Part shown: piece after piece, positions 1-7,663 of the stretch
How the letters are laid out: each line of letters starts with the position of its first letter
Numbering within the stretch: the first letter of the stretch is position 1
Assembly (NCBI RefSeq): GCF_029846255.1
Contig: NZ_JARVWQ010000002.1
Location: 682,001-746,000 of the forward strand
Direction of reading: 5' to 3'
Length of the DNA stretch: 64,000 nt
Source of the DNA: Amnibacterium sp. CER49
GTDB lineage: Bacteria; Actinomycetota; Actinomycetes; Actinomycetales; Microbacteriaceae
Notes under the pieces: model-generated
The model's input: only the letters and a program-made list of their open reading frames with translations
Databases searched by the model: none
Told to the model about the DNA's origin: nothing
Program-made: the position numbers and the translations under genes

Positions 1-399
1 GGACCCGAGGTCGACCGGGCAGGCGTCCGAGTCGATGCCGTGGGTCGAGCCGGACCACATCGCGACGTAGTTCGGTTCGCTCGGGTGCCGGGTCGCGCGG
101 AAGTCGGTGAACGTGACGCCGAGCTTCGCGGCGCGCGCGAGGAACGACTGCGACGCGACCTCGTCGTACGCCTTGTTCTCCTCGATCACGATCACGACGT
201 GCGCGGGTCGCGGCACGGGGCTCGTGCGCGGCGCGAGCGTCGAGACGGGAGCGGCGGACGGCTTCGCCACCGCAGCGGACGTCCGTGCCGGGGCCGCGGC
301 GGACGGGGCGCACCCGACCAGCGCAGCGGCCACGGCGGCGACGCCCATCGTGGTCAGCACGGAGCGCCGCGCGATGCGACGACGCAGAGGGGCGGTCAT
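1..399 (-). CDS. Phosphoesterase-family lipoprotein (acid phosphatase / phospholipase C-like), 3' end cut by window edge
   Basis: Partial gene: 133 codons are present and the C-terminal part lies before base 1. The start is ATG at 399. The N-terminus is a lipoprotein signal: basic MTAPLRRRIARR, a hydrophobic stretch, then lipobox LVGC near residue 28, followed by an Ala/Pro/Thr-rich linker. The folded part begins HVVIVIEENKAYDEV and continues to PNYVAMWSGSTHGID, which resembles the start of phosphoesterase-family proteins (Pfam Phosphoesterase), where Glu-Glu-Asn binds metal and Asn-Tyr ... Ser-Gly-Ser-Thr belongs to the nucleophile region. Inferred role: an exported, membrane-anchored enzyme releasing phosphate from phosphomonoesters or phospholipids. 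The substrate cannot be told from this fragment. Confidence 0.8.
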   Translation of the reverse strand, partial: MTAPLRRRIARRSVLTTMGVAAVAAALVGCAPSAAAPARTSAAVAKPSAAPVSTLAPRTSPVPRPAHVVIVIEENKAYDEVASQSFLARAAKLGVTFTDFRATRHPSEPNYVAMWSGSTHGIDSDACPVDLGS

Positions 400-476
400 C
401 GGACCGACGGTACGCGCGCCGCGGCCGCTTGCGGTGCAGGACCTCCGGCCCCGTCGGAAGGACCGGGCCGACCGGG

Positions 477-1226
477 TCAGCGGTGCTCGAGCCACTCCTC
501 GAACGTCGGGCCGAGCCGCGGCACGTCGGGCCCGGGCAGCAGCGCGCCGGAGCGGAGCATCCGGCCGGCTGCGCCGCGCAGCTGCACCCTGAGCACCCGC
601 TGCCGCGGGATGCGGCGGGCGCCGACGGTCGCCGCGAGGTCCGCGAGGTCGCGTGGCTCGGGACCGGCCGCGAGTCGTGTCGGGCCGCCCGGTCCGGCCT
701 CGACGACGTCCGCGAGGACCGCCGCGGCCGCGGCCGCCGCCATCGGCTGCGACGGGAACCGGGGCACGACCGAGAGGGTGCCGACGCGCGCCGCGAGCAG
801 CGTCTCGGTCAGCTCGAACCACTGCGCCGTCTTCACGAGCGTCACCGGGGCGCCGGAGGCCGAGAGCGTCCGCTCCTCCGCGGCCTTGCCGCGGTAGTAG
901 CCGTAGCCCGCCTGCACGTCCGGTCGCTCCACGCCGAGGATCGACAGGTCGACGAGATGCGGCACGCGGGCCTCGAGCACCGCGCGCGCGGCGTTCCGGG
1001 CCGTGGCCGAGAAGAACGTGATCGCCTTCCCCGCGGACACCGTCGGGATGTTCAGGCAGGAGACCACGGCGTCGGCACCGGCGATCGCCTCGACGAGGCC
1101 GGCGCCGGTGAGCGCGTCGACGCCGCCCTTCCGCGACAGGGGTGCTGCGGCGTGCTGCCGCTCCCGCAGCTCCGCCACGACGAGCCGCCCGATCGTCCCC
1201 GTCCCGCCCAGCACGCAGATCCGCAT
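477..1226 (-). CDS. NAD(P)-binding atypical SDR (NmrA/epimerase-like)
   Basis: 249 aa, start ATG at 1226. The N-terminus MRICVLGGTGTIGRLV is a Rossmann GGTGxIG nucleotide-binding motif. GADAVVSCLN and a GYYRGKAAEE segment (Tyr-x3-Lys-like) fit the atypical SDR family of NmrA or complex I assembly-type proteins. There are no membrane segments or signal peptide, so it is cytoplasmic. It is divergently oriented to the FAD monooxygenase at 1286 across a 59-base intergenic region, so the two may share control. The family is often annotated as NAD(P)H-binding or SDR oxidoreductase; the substrate is unknown. The first ~30 residues make the nucleotide-binding call safe, and the rest is generic. Confidence 0.85.
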   Translation of the reverse strand: MRICVLGGTGTIGRLVVAELRERQHAAAPLSRKGGVDALTGAGLVEAIAGADAVVSCLNIPTVSAGKAITFFSATARNAARAVLEARVPHLVDLSILGVERPDVQAGYGYYRGKAAEERTLSASGAPVTLVKTAQWFELTETLLAARVGTLSVVPRFPSQPMAAAAAAAVLADVVEAGPGGPTRLAAGPEPRDLADLAATVGARRIPRQRVLRVQLRGAAGRMLRSGALLPGPDVPRLGPTFEEWLEHR

Positions 1227-1285
1227 GGACCGATGCTCCCAGAAGGGCGGATCGGCGGGAGGATGGCGACGGACGAGGAGGTCCC

Positions 1286-2548
1286 ATGGACGCGACGACG
1301 GAAGCGGGCGCGGCGCCGGACTCGACGACGGTGGCGATCTCGGGCGGTGGGCCGGCCGGGGTCATGCTCGGGCTGCTGCTCGCGCGGGCCGGCGTCGAGG
1401 TCGTGGTGCTCGAGAAGCACGCCGACTTCCTCCGCGACTTCCGCGGCGACACCGTGCACCCGTCGACGCAGGTCGTGCTGCAGCAGCTCGGGCTGCTCGA
1501 CGAGTTCGACGCGCTCGTGCGGGGCAGGATGTCGGCGATCGACTTCGGCACGTCCGAGGGGCCCCTCGTGCATCAGGAGCTCGCCGAGGTGAACCGGCGT
1601 CACCCGTTCCACACGGTCGCGCTCGCGCCGCAGTGGGATCTGCTCGACCTCCTCGTGCGGCACGCGCGGCAGTACCCCGCGTTCACGCTGCTGATGGAGG
1701 CGGAGACGACAAGGGTGGTCCGCGATCGCGGCGGCGTGCGCGGCCTGCGCTACCGCAAGGACGGCGCGGAGCACGAGCTGCGGGCGGTGCTCACGGTCGA
1801 CGCCGAGGGCCGCCACTCCGTGCTCCGCTCCGAGCTGCCGGGCGGGATCGTCGAGCTCGGCTCCCCCATCGACGTGCTCTGGTTCCGCATCGCCCGCCAT
1901 GAGGGCGACCCCAGCGACCTGCGGGGTGTGCTCGGCCGCGGCGGGGCGGTCGTCGCGATCAACCGGCGGGACTACTGGCAGGTCGCGCTGATCGTCGCGA
2001 AGGGCTCCGACGCCGCGATCCGGGCGGCGGGGCTGCCCGCGTTCCGTGAGCGGGTGGGCGGTATCGCGCCGTGGATGCGCGACCGGCTCGACGCGATCGG
2101 CGACTGGGACGAGGTGAAGCTGCTCTCGGTCACGATCGAGCGGCTCCGCGAGTGGTCGGCGCCCGGGATCCTCGCGATCGGCGACGCCGCGCACACCATG
2201 TCGCCGATGGGCGGCATCGGCATCAACCTCGCCGTCGGCGACGCGGTCGCGACCGCGAACCTGCTCGGCCTGCCGCTGCTCGAGGCCCAGGCCGACCCGG
2301 ACCGCTTCGCGAGGACCCTGAACCCGGCGCTGCTCGACCGCGTGCAGCGCCGCCGCGAGTGGGCGACCGTGCTGACGCAACGCATCCAGGCGTTCGGGCA
2401 GGACCGGGTGCTCGCCCTCACCCTGAAGCCTTCGGCTCGCCCGCTCTCGCCGCCCGCGCCGGTGCGGGCGCTGCTGCGCAGCCCGATCACGCGGCTGCTG
2501 CCGACGGTGTTCGTCTACGGCCTGCGACCGGAGCGCATCGCCGCCTGA
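1286..2548 (+). CDS. FAD-dependent monooxygenase (PHBH fold)
   Basis: 420 aa. ATG at 1286 is chosen because GAGGAG sits 5 bases upstream (1275-1280) and the FAD motif follows soon after. Residues ~15-35 carry the dinucleotide-binding motif SGGGPAGVMLGLLLARAG, followed by VLEKH. GDTVHPST near residue 53 and the C-terminal GDAAHTMSPMGGIGINLA motif (FAD ribityl contact) are typical of class A aromatic hydroxylases and UbiH-like enzymes. It is predicted to insert one oxygen atom into an aromatic or related substrate using NAD(P)H and O2. The substrate is not evident from the context. It runs convergently into an aldo/keto reductase, with a terminator hairpin between them. Confidence 0.9.
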   Translation: MDATTEAGAAPDSTTVAISGGGPAGVMLGLLLARAGVEVVVLEKHADFLRDFRGDTVHPSTQVVLQQLGLLDEFDALVRGRMSAIDFGTSEGPLVHQELAEVNRRHPFHTVALAPQWDLLDLLVRHARQYPAFTLLMEAETTRVVRDRGGVRGLRYRKDGAEHELRAVLTVDAEGRHSVLRSELPGGIVELGSPIDVLWFRIARHEGDPSDLRGVLGRGGAVVAINRRDYWQVALIVAKGSDAAIRAAGLPAFRERVGGIAPWMRDRLDAIGDWDEVKLLSVTIERLREWSAPGILAIGDAAHTMSPMGGIGINLAVGDAVATANLLGLPLLEAQADPDRFARTLNPALLDRVQRRREWATVLTQRIQAFGQDRVLALTLKPSARPLSPPAPVRALLRSPITRLLPTVFVYGLRPERIAA

Positions 2549-2569
2549 GCCGACACGGGCTGCGCCGAC

Positions 2570-2601
2570 GGGAGGGGCACCGGAAGGCCGGCGCCCCTCC
2601 C
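2570..2601. terminator. Bidirectional terminator-like hairpin
   Basis: GGGAGGGGCACCGG (2570-2583) pairs with CCGGCGCCCCTCCC (2588-2601) with one mismatch and a 4-base loop. It lies between the convergent ends of the FAD monooxygenase and the aldo/keto reductase. No T-tract follows, as is common for actinobacterial intrinsic hairpins. Confidence 0.6.
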
Positions 2602-2618
2602 CTCAGCACGGGTGCGAC

Positions 2619-3485
2619 TCAGACGGCGCGCTCGAGCTCCGCGACCTCGTCGTCCGACAGGTCGAGCTCGGCGGCCCGCATGTTGTCCTCGAGGTGCGCG
2701 ACGCTCGAGGTGCCGGGGATCGGCAGCATCACCGGTGAGCGGCGCAGCAGCCACGCGAGCGCGAGCTGCGACGGCGACGCGTGGTGCTTGGTCGCGAGCT
2801 CGTCGAGCCTGCCGCCGGGCTTCGCGAGGCCACCGGTCGCGAGCGGGAACCACGGGATGAAGGCGATGCCCTGCTGCTCCGAGTAGTCGAGCAGCGGCTC
2901 CGCGTCGCGCTTGGCGAGGTTGTAGAGGTTCTGCACCGAGACGATCGTCGCGATCGCCTGCGCCGCCTGCAGCTGCTCGACGGACACCTCGGAGAGGCCG
3001 ATGTGGCGGATCTTGCCCTCGTCCTGCAGCTTCTTCAGCTCGCCGACCTGGTCCTCGAGCGGCACCTGCGGGTCGATGCGGTGCAGCTGGAACAGGTCGA
3101 TCGTGTCGAGCTTCAGGCGGCGGAGGCTCATGAGGGCCTCCTGGCGCAGGTACTCGGGACGGCCGAGCGGCGGCCAGACATTCGGGCCGGTGCGCGTGAG
3201 GCCGGCCTTCGTCGCGATGACGAGGCCGTCCCGGTACGGGTGCAGCGCCTCGGCGATGAGCTCCTCGGCGACGTACGGGCCGTAGGAGTCGGCGGTGTCG
3301 ATCAGGTTCACGCCGAGCTCGACGGCGCGGCGCAGCACGCGGCGGGCCTCGTCGGGATCCTTCGGCGAGCCCCACACGCCCTTGCCGGTGAGCTGCATGC
3401 TGCCGAAGCCGAGCCGGTGAACGGTGAGGTCGCCGCCGAGCGTGAACGTGCCGGATGCGGCAGCGAGGGTGGTGGTGTCGGTCAT
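2619..3485 (-). CDS. Aldo/keto reductase
   Basis: 288 aa. The start at 3485 is supported by a strong Shine-Dalgarno, GGAGGAGGAACC directly before ATG; the upstream open frame to 3611 lacks such support. The (beta/alpha)8 aldo/keto reductase signature is clear: [10 protein letters not shown] near residue 26, [10 protein letters not shown] with the catalytic Asp and Tyr, the catalytic Lys in [21 protein letters not shown] with the catalytic His, and PIPGTSS toward the C-terminus for NADP(H) binding. It is predicted to reduce aldehydes or ketones with NADPH in the cytoplasm. The substrate cannot be assigned. It may belong to a stress or detoxification set with the thioredoxin gene upstream on the same strand, but a hairpin separates them. 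Confidence 0.92.
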   Translation of the reverse strand: MTDTTTLAAASGTFTLGGDLTVHRLGFGSMQLTGKGVWGSPKDPDEARRVLRRAVELGVNLIDTADSYGPYVAEELIAEALHPYRDGLVIATKAGLTRTGPNVWPPLGRPEYLRQEALMSLRRLKLDTIDLFQLHRIDPQVPLEDQVGELKKLQDEGKIRHIGLSEVSVEQLQAAQAIATIVSVQNLYNLAKRDAEPLLDYSEQQGIAFIPWFPLATGGLAKPGGRLDELATKHHASPSQLALAWLLRRSPVMLPIPGTSSVAHLEDNMRAAELDLSDDEVAELERAV

Positions 3486-3590
3486 GGTTCCTCCTCCACG
3501 GGTGGTGCTCCGAGTTGACGCGTCACCGGCTGGACGGAGCCCGAGTGCTGAGCGTCGGCCGGACGGCGAGACCGCCCGGGACACGGGAGG

Positions 3591-3618
3591 AGCGCCGGTG
3601 GCGGGTACCACCGGCGCT
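3591..3618 (-). terminator. Terminator hairpin after thioredoxin gene
   Basis: AGCGCCGGTGG (3591-3601) and CCACCGGCGCT (3608-3618) form a perfect 11-bp stem with a 6-base loop. It begins 19 bases past the thioredoxin stop codon on the minus strand. There is no T-tract. Confidence 0.6.
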
Positions 3619-3636
3619 CGTCCCGGACGAGAGCCG

Positions 3637-4017
3637 TCAGGCCTGCGCGACCTCGGCCTGCGCCTGCTGCGCGGCCCACTGCTCGCGCACCTGGTCCATG
3701 TCGAGGGCCTGCACCTGCTCGATCAGCGACTCGAGGGCCTGGCCGGGGAGGGCGCCGGGCTGGCCGAACACGGGGATGCCGTCGCGGTACACCACGAGGG
3801 TCGGGATCGAGGTGATGCCGTACATCGCGGACAGCTGCTGCTGGTCCTCGGTGTCGACCTTCGCGAACGTGATGTCGGGGTGCTGCTCGCTCGACTGCTC
3901 GAAGACCGGCGCGAACTGGCGGCACGGACCGCACCAGGCCGCCCAGAAGTCGATGAGCACGGTGCCCTCGGCGACCGTGTCGTTGTGGTTCTCGATCGTC
4001 AGCGTCGTCGTTGCCAT
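3637..4017 (-). CDS. trxA: Thioredoxin
   Basis: 126 aa, ATG at 4017. The thioredoxin active site [10 protein letters not shown] lies near residues 26-35, the cis-Pro loop SIPTLVVY near 72-79, and [12 protein letters not shown] closes the fold. It is slightly longer than the usual ~108 aa because of a Gln/Ala-rich C-terminal tail ([16 protein letters not shown]). It acts as a cytoplasmic protein disulfide reductase, likely recycled by thioredoxin reductase encoded elsewhere. It is divergent from the NAD(P)-binding protein at 4091. The main chromosomal thioredoxin is often next to trxB near the origin, so this may be a secondary paralogue; trxA is given as the family symbol. Confidence 0.9.
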   Translation of the reverse strand: MATTTLTIENHNDTVAEGTVLIDFWAAWCGPCRQFAPVFEQSSEQHPDITFAKVDTEDQQQLSAMYGITSIPTLVVYRDGIPVFGQPGALPGQALESLIEQVQALDMDQVREQWAAQQAQAEVAQA

Positions 4018-4090
4018 GTCACCAACAACCGCGCTCCCGCGGACGTTGTTCCCGGCGGATGCGCCGCACCCGGTGGCTATCGTGCCCGGC

Positions 4091-4747
4091 ATGAGCACCA
4101 TCGCGATCGTCGGCGGCCACGGCAAGGTCGCGCTCCTGCTGGCGCAGGCGCTGAGCCGGCAGGGCCACCGCGTCCGGTCCCTGATCCGCCGCACGGAGCA
4201 GGGCGCCGACGTCGAGCACGCGGGCGCGGTGCCCTTCCTGCTCGACATCGAGGGCAGCGACGTCGGCGACTTCGCCGACGCGTTCGGCCGTGCCGACGCG
4301 GTCGTGTTCAGCGCCGGGGGCGGCGCGGACGGCAACGCGGAGCGCAAGCGCACCGTCGACCTGGAGGGGTCGCTCAAGTCGATCGAGGCGGCGGAGCGCG
4401 CCGGGATCCGGCGCTTCGTGCAGGTCTCGGCGATGGGCGTCGACGAGCCGCTGCCCGACGACACCGAGCCGGTGTGGCGGGCCTACGTGGAGGCGAAGCG
4501 CGACGCGGACGCGGCGCTCCGCGACAGCGGGCTCGACTGGACGATCGTGCGCCCCGGGCGCCTCACCGACGGCCCCGCGACCGACGCGGTCGAGATCGGC
4601 GAGCGACTGCCCTCGGGCGACATCGCCAGGGCCGACGTCGCCGCGCTGCTCGTCGCGGTGCTCGAGGACGACTCGACGATCGGCGCGCAGTTCGAGGTGA
4701 CCCGGGGCGACACCACGATCTCGGCGGCGCTCGCGTCGCTGCGCTAG
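4091..4747 (+). CDS. NAD(P)-binding atypical SDR
   Basis: 218 aa, ATG at 4091, about 70 bases from the divergent thioredoxin start. It begins MSTIAIVGGHGKVALLLAQAL, a GGxGxVA variant of the Rossmann glycine motif. RRFVQVSAMGVDEP and AYVEAKRDADAALR are in the places of the active-site Ser/Met and Lys of atypical SDR proteins of the NmrA/YwnB type. GLDWTIVRPGRLTD is highly typical of this family. Cytoplasmic. Members bind NAD(P) and some act as redox sensors rather than enzymes. The neighbouring thioredoxin and peroxiredoxin genes suggest, only weakly, a redox theme. Confidence 0.87.
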   Translation: MSTIAIVGGHGKVALLLAQALSRQGHRVRSLIRRTEQGADVEHAGAVPFLLDIEGSDVGDFADAFGRADAVVFSAGGGADGNAERKRTVDLEGSLKSIEAAERAGIRRFVQVSAMGVDEPLPDDTEPVWRAYVEAKRDADAALRDSGLDWTIVRPGRLTDGPATDAVEIGERLPSGDIARADVAALLVAVLEDDSTIGAQFEVTRGDTTISAALASLR

Positions 4748-4768
4748 CGCCCGGCGGCGCATACCCGA

Positions 4769-4853
4769 CCGCCACCGATTCGGTCGGCGGCAGCGGATCC
4801 GGCCCCTGGCCCGGATCCGTGGCGACGCCGCGGCTGGACCGAATCCGTGGCGG
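4769..4853. repeat. Nested intergenic palindromes containing GGATCC
   Basis: The outer arms CCGCCACCGATTCGGTC (4769-4785) and GACCGAATCCGTGGCGG (4837-4853) pair with one mismatch. An inner hairpin GGATCCGG (4795-4802) / CCGGATCC (4811-4818) sits inside. It is placed just after the SDR gene ending at 4747, so it may act as a terminator. It resembles other GGATCC hairpins at 7576, 9420, 25513 and 63255. Confidence 0.6.
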
Positions 4854-4967
4854 GGGCCGTGGCAGCGGGCGCTGCCGCCCCGCCCGGCGTTTCGTCCCGT
4901 GACGGCGCCGCAGGGACGGCACTGCCGGCGTCCGTACGCTCGCGGCACAGCCATCGAGGAGGGCCGC

Positions 4968-5621
4968 ATGCCGCAGACCATCGCCGAGCAGGTCGACGAG
5001 TTCAACGTCGGCTTCAACGACCAGATCGGCCCCCGCCTCGCGGACGTCTTCGCCCGCGAGCAGCAGGATCTCGTCGAGGGCGGCGTGCCCGCCGGCGCCG
5101 TCTCGGTCGGCGACGTCGTGCCCGACTCGACGCTCCTCACCCCCGAGGGCACCACGACGACGCTCTCGGCGGTGCTCGCCGGCCGTCCGGCCGTGCTCGT
5201 GTTCTACCGCGGCGCGTGGTGCCCCTACTGCAACATCGCGCTGCGCACCTACCAGCGCGAGCTGCTGCCCGAGCTCGACCGTCGCGGCGTCGCGCTCGTC
5301 GCGATCAGCCCGCAGAAGCCGGAGCGCTCGCAGGAGATCGCCGAGGCCGCCGAGCTCGGCTTCCCGGTGCTGTCCGACCCGGGCAACGCGCTCGTGCGGA
5401 CCCACGGCATCCGCACCGAGCCGAGCGCCGAGGCCCGCTCGGCGCACACCGACCTCGGCTTCGACGTCGCCGACTACAACGCGGATGAGACCGGCGACGT
5501 GCCGTACCCGACCGTGCTCGTCGTCGACGCGGACCGCGCGGTGCGCTTCGCCGACGTGCACGTCGACTACACGACGCGCACCGAGGTGCCGACGATCCTC
5601 GCGGCGGTCGACGCGGCCTAG
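4968..5621 (+). CDS. AhpC/TSA-type peroxiredoxin-like protein
   Basis: 217 aa. ATG at 4968 is chosen because GAGGAGGG lies at 4956-4963; the longer frame has no comparable site. After a ~60-residue helical N-terminus comes a thioredoxin-fold domain: GRPAVLVFYRGAWCPYCN (residues ~70-87) carries a WCPYC site like that of peroxiredoxin-like (DUF899/AhpC-TSA relatives) proteins, followed by ALVAISPQ and the cis-Pro region VPYPTVLVVDAD. Predicted role: cytoplasmic thiol-dependent peroxide reduction. The CPYC arrangement is thioredoxin-like, so it could work as a disulfide reductase instead. Its stop codon overlaps the stop of the convergent gene at 5618. Confidence 0.85.
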   Translation: MPQTIAEQVDEFNVGFNDQIGPRLADVFAREQQDLVEGGVPAGAVSVGDVVPDSTLLTPEGTTTTLSAVLAGRPAVLVFYRGAWCPYCNIALRTYQRELLPELDRRGVALVAISPQKPERSQEIAEAAELGFPVLSDPGNALVRTHGIRTEPSAEARSAHTDLGFDVADYNADETGDVPYPTVLVVDADRAVRFADVHVDYTTRTEVPTILAAVDAA

Positions 5622-6583
5622 GCGAAGGCCGGCAGCCGCACCCGACCGGCTGCGGCGAGGGCCTCGACGGCCTCCCGCGCCGCCTCGAGCGAGGTGAAGC
5701 GGGGGGCGTAGCCGAGCGCCTCGCGCGCCGCCTCGATGCTCGCGGCAGGGCTGTGCCGGAGGTGCTCGGCGGACGCCTCCGCGTGCTCGGGAGAGGTGGT
5801 CCGGGCGAACTCGTCGAGCGGCACGAACTCGAGGTGGGGCTCGCCACCGAACCAGCCCGCGACCGCCTCGGCGTAGCCGCGGAGCGTCAGCGCGCGCTCG
5901 CTGACCACGTGGAAGGCGCGGCCCGCCGCCGCATCGATGCGCTCGAGGGCGAGCTGGAACGCCTGCGCGACGTCGTCCGCGTGCACGTGGTGGAGCGTCT
6001 CCGTGCCGCTGCCGGGCAGCACCGTGCGCTCCCCCGCAGCGAGCCGCTCCCAGACGGCCGGGTCGAGGTTGCCGGCCGGGTTGATGACCGGCCAGCCGGG
6101 CCCGCTGATGTGCCCGGGATGCAGCACGGCGCCTCGGACGTCCCCGCGCTCCGTCGCGGCGAGCACGAGCCGCTCGATCGCGAGCTTCCCGAGGCCGTAG
6201 TCGCCCCACGGCTCCCGCGGGTCCGTCTCGCGCGCCGGCACCGCGTGCAGCACGCCGTGCACCCAGATCGACCCGCACTCGAGCAGCGGGACACCGCTGC
6301 CGGCCAACGCGCCGAGCAGCTGCTCGGCGGACTCCGCGGTGAAGCAGACGAGGTCGATCACCGCGTCGGGCTCGAGGTCCGCGATCCGCTTGCCGAAGAC
6401 GCCCGCGGCGTCCTCCGCGACCCGGTCGGCGGTCACCCGCTCGACCGATGCCCAGGCCGGGTCGTCTCGGTAGAGCCGCTGCTGGCCGCGGCTGATCGCG
6501 ACGACCTCGTGGCCCGCTTCGACGAGCCGCGGCACGAGGTAGCCGCCGATGTGGCCGGTGGGCCCGATCAGGACGATCCGCAT
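5618..6583 (-). CDS. NAD-dependent epimerase/dehydratase family protein
   Basis: 321 aa, ATG at 6583. It begins MRIVLIGPTGHIGGYLVPRL (GxxGxIG Rossmann motif). GDYGLGKLAIERL supplies the Tyr-x3-Lys active-site pair, and HHVHADDVAQAFQLAL and RAFHVVSERALTLRGY are typical extended-SDR segments. It probably acts on a nucleotide sugar or other hydroxylated substrate in the cytoplasm. It begins 5 bases after the stop of the SDR gene at 6589-7485 on the same strand, so the two are likely an operon. Its TAG shares bases with the TAG of the convergent peroxiredoxin gene (CTAG at 5618-5621). Confidence 0.88.
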   Translation of the reverse strand: MRIVLIGPTGHIGGYLVPRLVEAGHEVVAISRGQQRLYRDDPAWASVERVTADRVAEDAAGVFGKRIADLEPDAVIDLVCFTAESAEQLLGALAGSGVPLLECGSIWVHGVLHAVPARETDPREPWGDYGLGKLAIERLVLAATERGDVRGAVLHPGHISGPGWPVINPAGNLDPAVWERLAAGERTVLPGSGTETLHHVHADDVAQAFQLALERIDAAAGRAFHVVSERALTLRGYAEAVAGWFGGEPHLEFVPLDEFARTTSPEHAEASAEHLRHSPAASIEAAREALGYAPRFTSLEAAREAVEALAAAGRVRLPAFA

Positions 6584-6588
6584 GGCCG

Positions 6589-7485
6589 TCAGGGGGTCGG
6601 CATGCCGCCGGTGACGGCGAGCGTCTCGCCGATCACGTAGCTCGACTCGGCGCTCGCGAGGAACACGTACGCGGGCGCGAGCTCGACCGGCTGCCCGGGG
6701 CGCCCGAGCGGCGTCTGGGTGCCGAACGACGACAGCGCCTCCTCCGGCTGCCCGCCCGCCTGCTGCAGCGGCGTCCAGATCGGGCCGGGTGCGATGGCGT
6801 TGACCCGGATGCCCTTCGGCGCGAGCTGCCCCGCGAGGCCCTTCGTGAAGCCGTTGATCGCGGCCTTCGTGCTCGCGTAGTCGACGAGGATCGGGCTCGG
6901 CTCGTAGGCCTGGATCGAGGTGGTGTTGATGATCGCGCTCCCCGGCGGCATGACGGCCGCGGCGGCCTTGCAGAGCCAGAACATCGAGTAGACGTTCGTG
7001 CGGTACGTCTCGTCGAACTGGCCGGTCGTGATGTCGGCGATCGACTCCTGATTCTGCTGCTTGCCGGCGACGTTCGCGAGCAGGTCGAGGCCCCCGAGCT
7101 CGTCGACCGCGGTGCGGATGAGGCGCTCGCAGTACTCCTCGTCCTTCAGGTCGCCGGGGCAGGCGACGGCCTTGCGGCCCGCCTGCGACACGAGCTGCAC
7201 GACCTGCTTCGCGTCGTCCTCCTCCTCGGGGAGGTACGAGAGCACGACGTCGGCGCCCTCGCGCGCGAACGCGATCGCGACGGCCCGGCCGATGCCGCTG
7301 TCGGCGCCGGTGACGACCGCCTTGCGGCCCTCGAGCCGCCCGGTGCCGCGGTACGTCTTCTCCCCCGCGTCGGGCGTCGGGTGCATCCGGCCCTCGAGTC
7401 CCGCACCGGGCTGCTCCTGCTTCCAGGAGTCGTCGGGCTTCGGGTACTGCTTCACCGGGTCCTGGAACGTGTACTGGTCCGCCAT
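6589..7485 (-). CDS. SDR family oxidoreductase, general-stress type (YghA/GS39-like)
   Basis: 298 aa, ATG at 7485. A ~45-residue N-terminal extension rich in Pro and acidic residues (QDPVKQYPKPDDSWKQEQPG) precedes the SDR core. That extension is characteristic of the YghA / general stress protein 39 group. The core has VVTGADSGIGRAVA for NAD(P) binding, NTTSIQAY with the Ser, VDYASTKAAINGF with Tyr-x3-Lys, and the C-terminal YVIGETLAVTGGMPTP. Family members reduce aldehydes and are induced by osmotic or general stress; regulation here is not visible. It likely co-transcribes with the epimerase gene 5 bases downstream. Confidence 0.92.
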   Translation of the reverse strand: MADQYTFQDPVKQYPKPDDSWKQEQPGAGLEGRMHPTPDAGEKTYRGTGRLEGRKAVVTGADSGIGRAVAIAFAREGADVVLSYLPEEEDDAKQVVQLVSQAGRKAVACPGDLKDEEYCERLIRTAVDELGGLDLLANVAGKQQNQESIADITTGQFDETYRTNVYSMFWLCKAAAAVMPPGSAIINTTSIQAYEPSPILVDYASTKAAINGFTKGLAGQLAPKGIRVNAIAPGPIWTPLQQAGGQPEEALSSFGTQTPLGRPGQPVELAPAYVFLASAESSYVIGETLAVTGGMPTP

Positions 7486-7575
7486 GCGTCGAGGTTAGGG
7501 AGCGCGCACTCCCGCACCTCGAGCGTCCGCTGGACAGCGGCTGTGCGCGACGCTCCGCCGCACCGGCGCGGAACG

Positions 7576-7640
7576 CAGGGGATCCACCCGGTTGCAGGTC
7601 CGATCGCCGGAACGGCCCCTGCATCCCGGTGGATCCCCTG
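7576..7640. repeat. Long inverted repeat with GGATCC core between two minus-strand genes
   Basis: Arms of 23 nt (7576-7598 and 7618-7640) match at 21 of 23 positions with a 19-base loop. The outermost 13 bases, CAGGGGATCCACC / GGTGGATCCCCTG, are perfect. It lies 24 bases past the GH13 stop codon, in a place suited to transcription termination of that gene. The rest of the 178-base gap (7486-7663) shows no ORF or promoter I can support. Confidence 0.6.
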
Positions 7641-7663
7641 CATCCGGGGATCGCGGCCGGCGC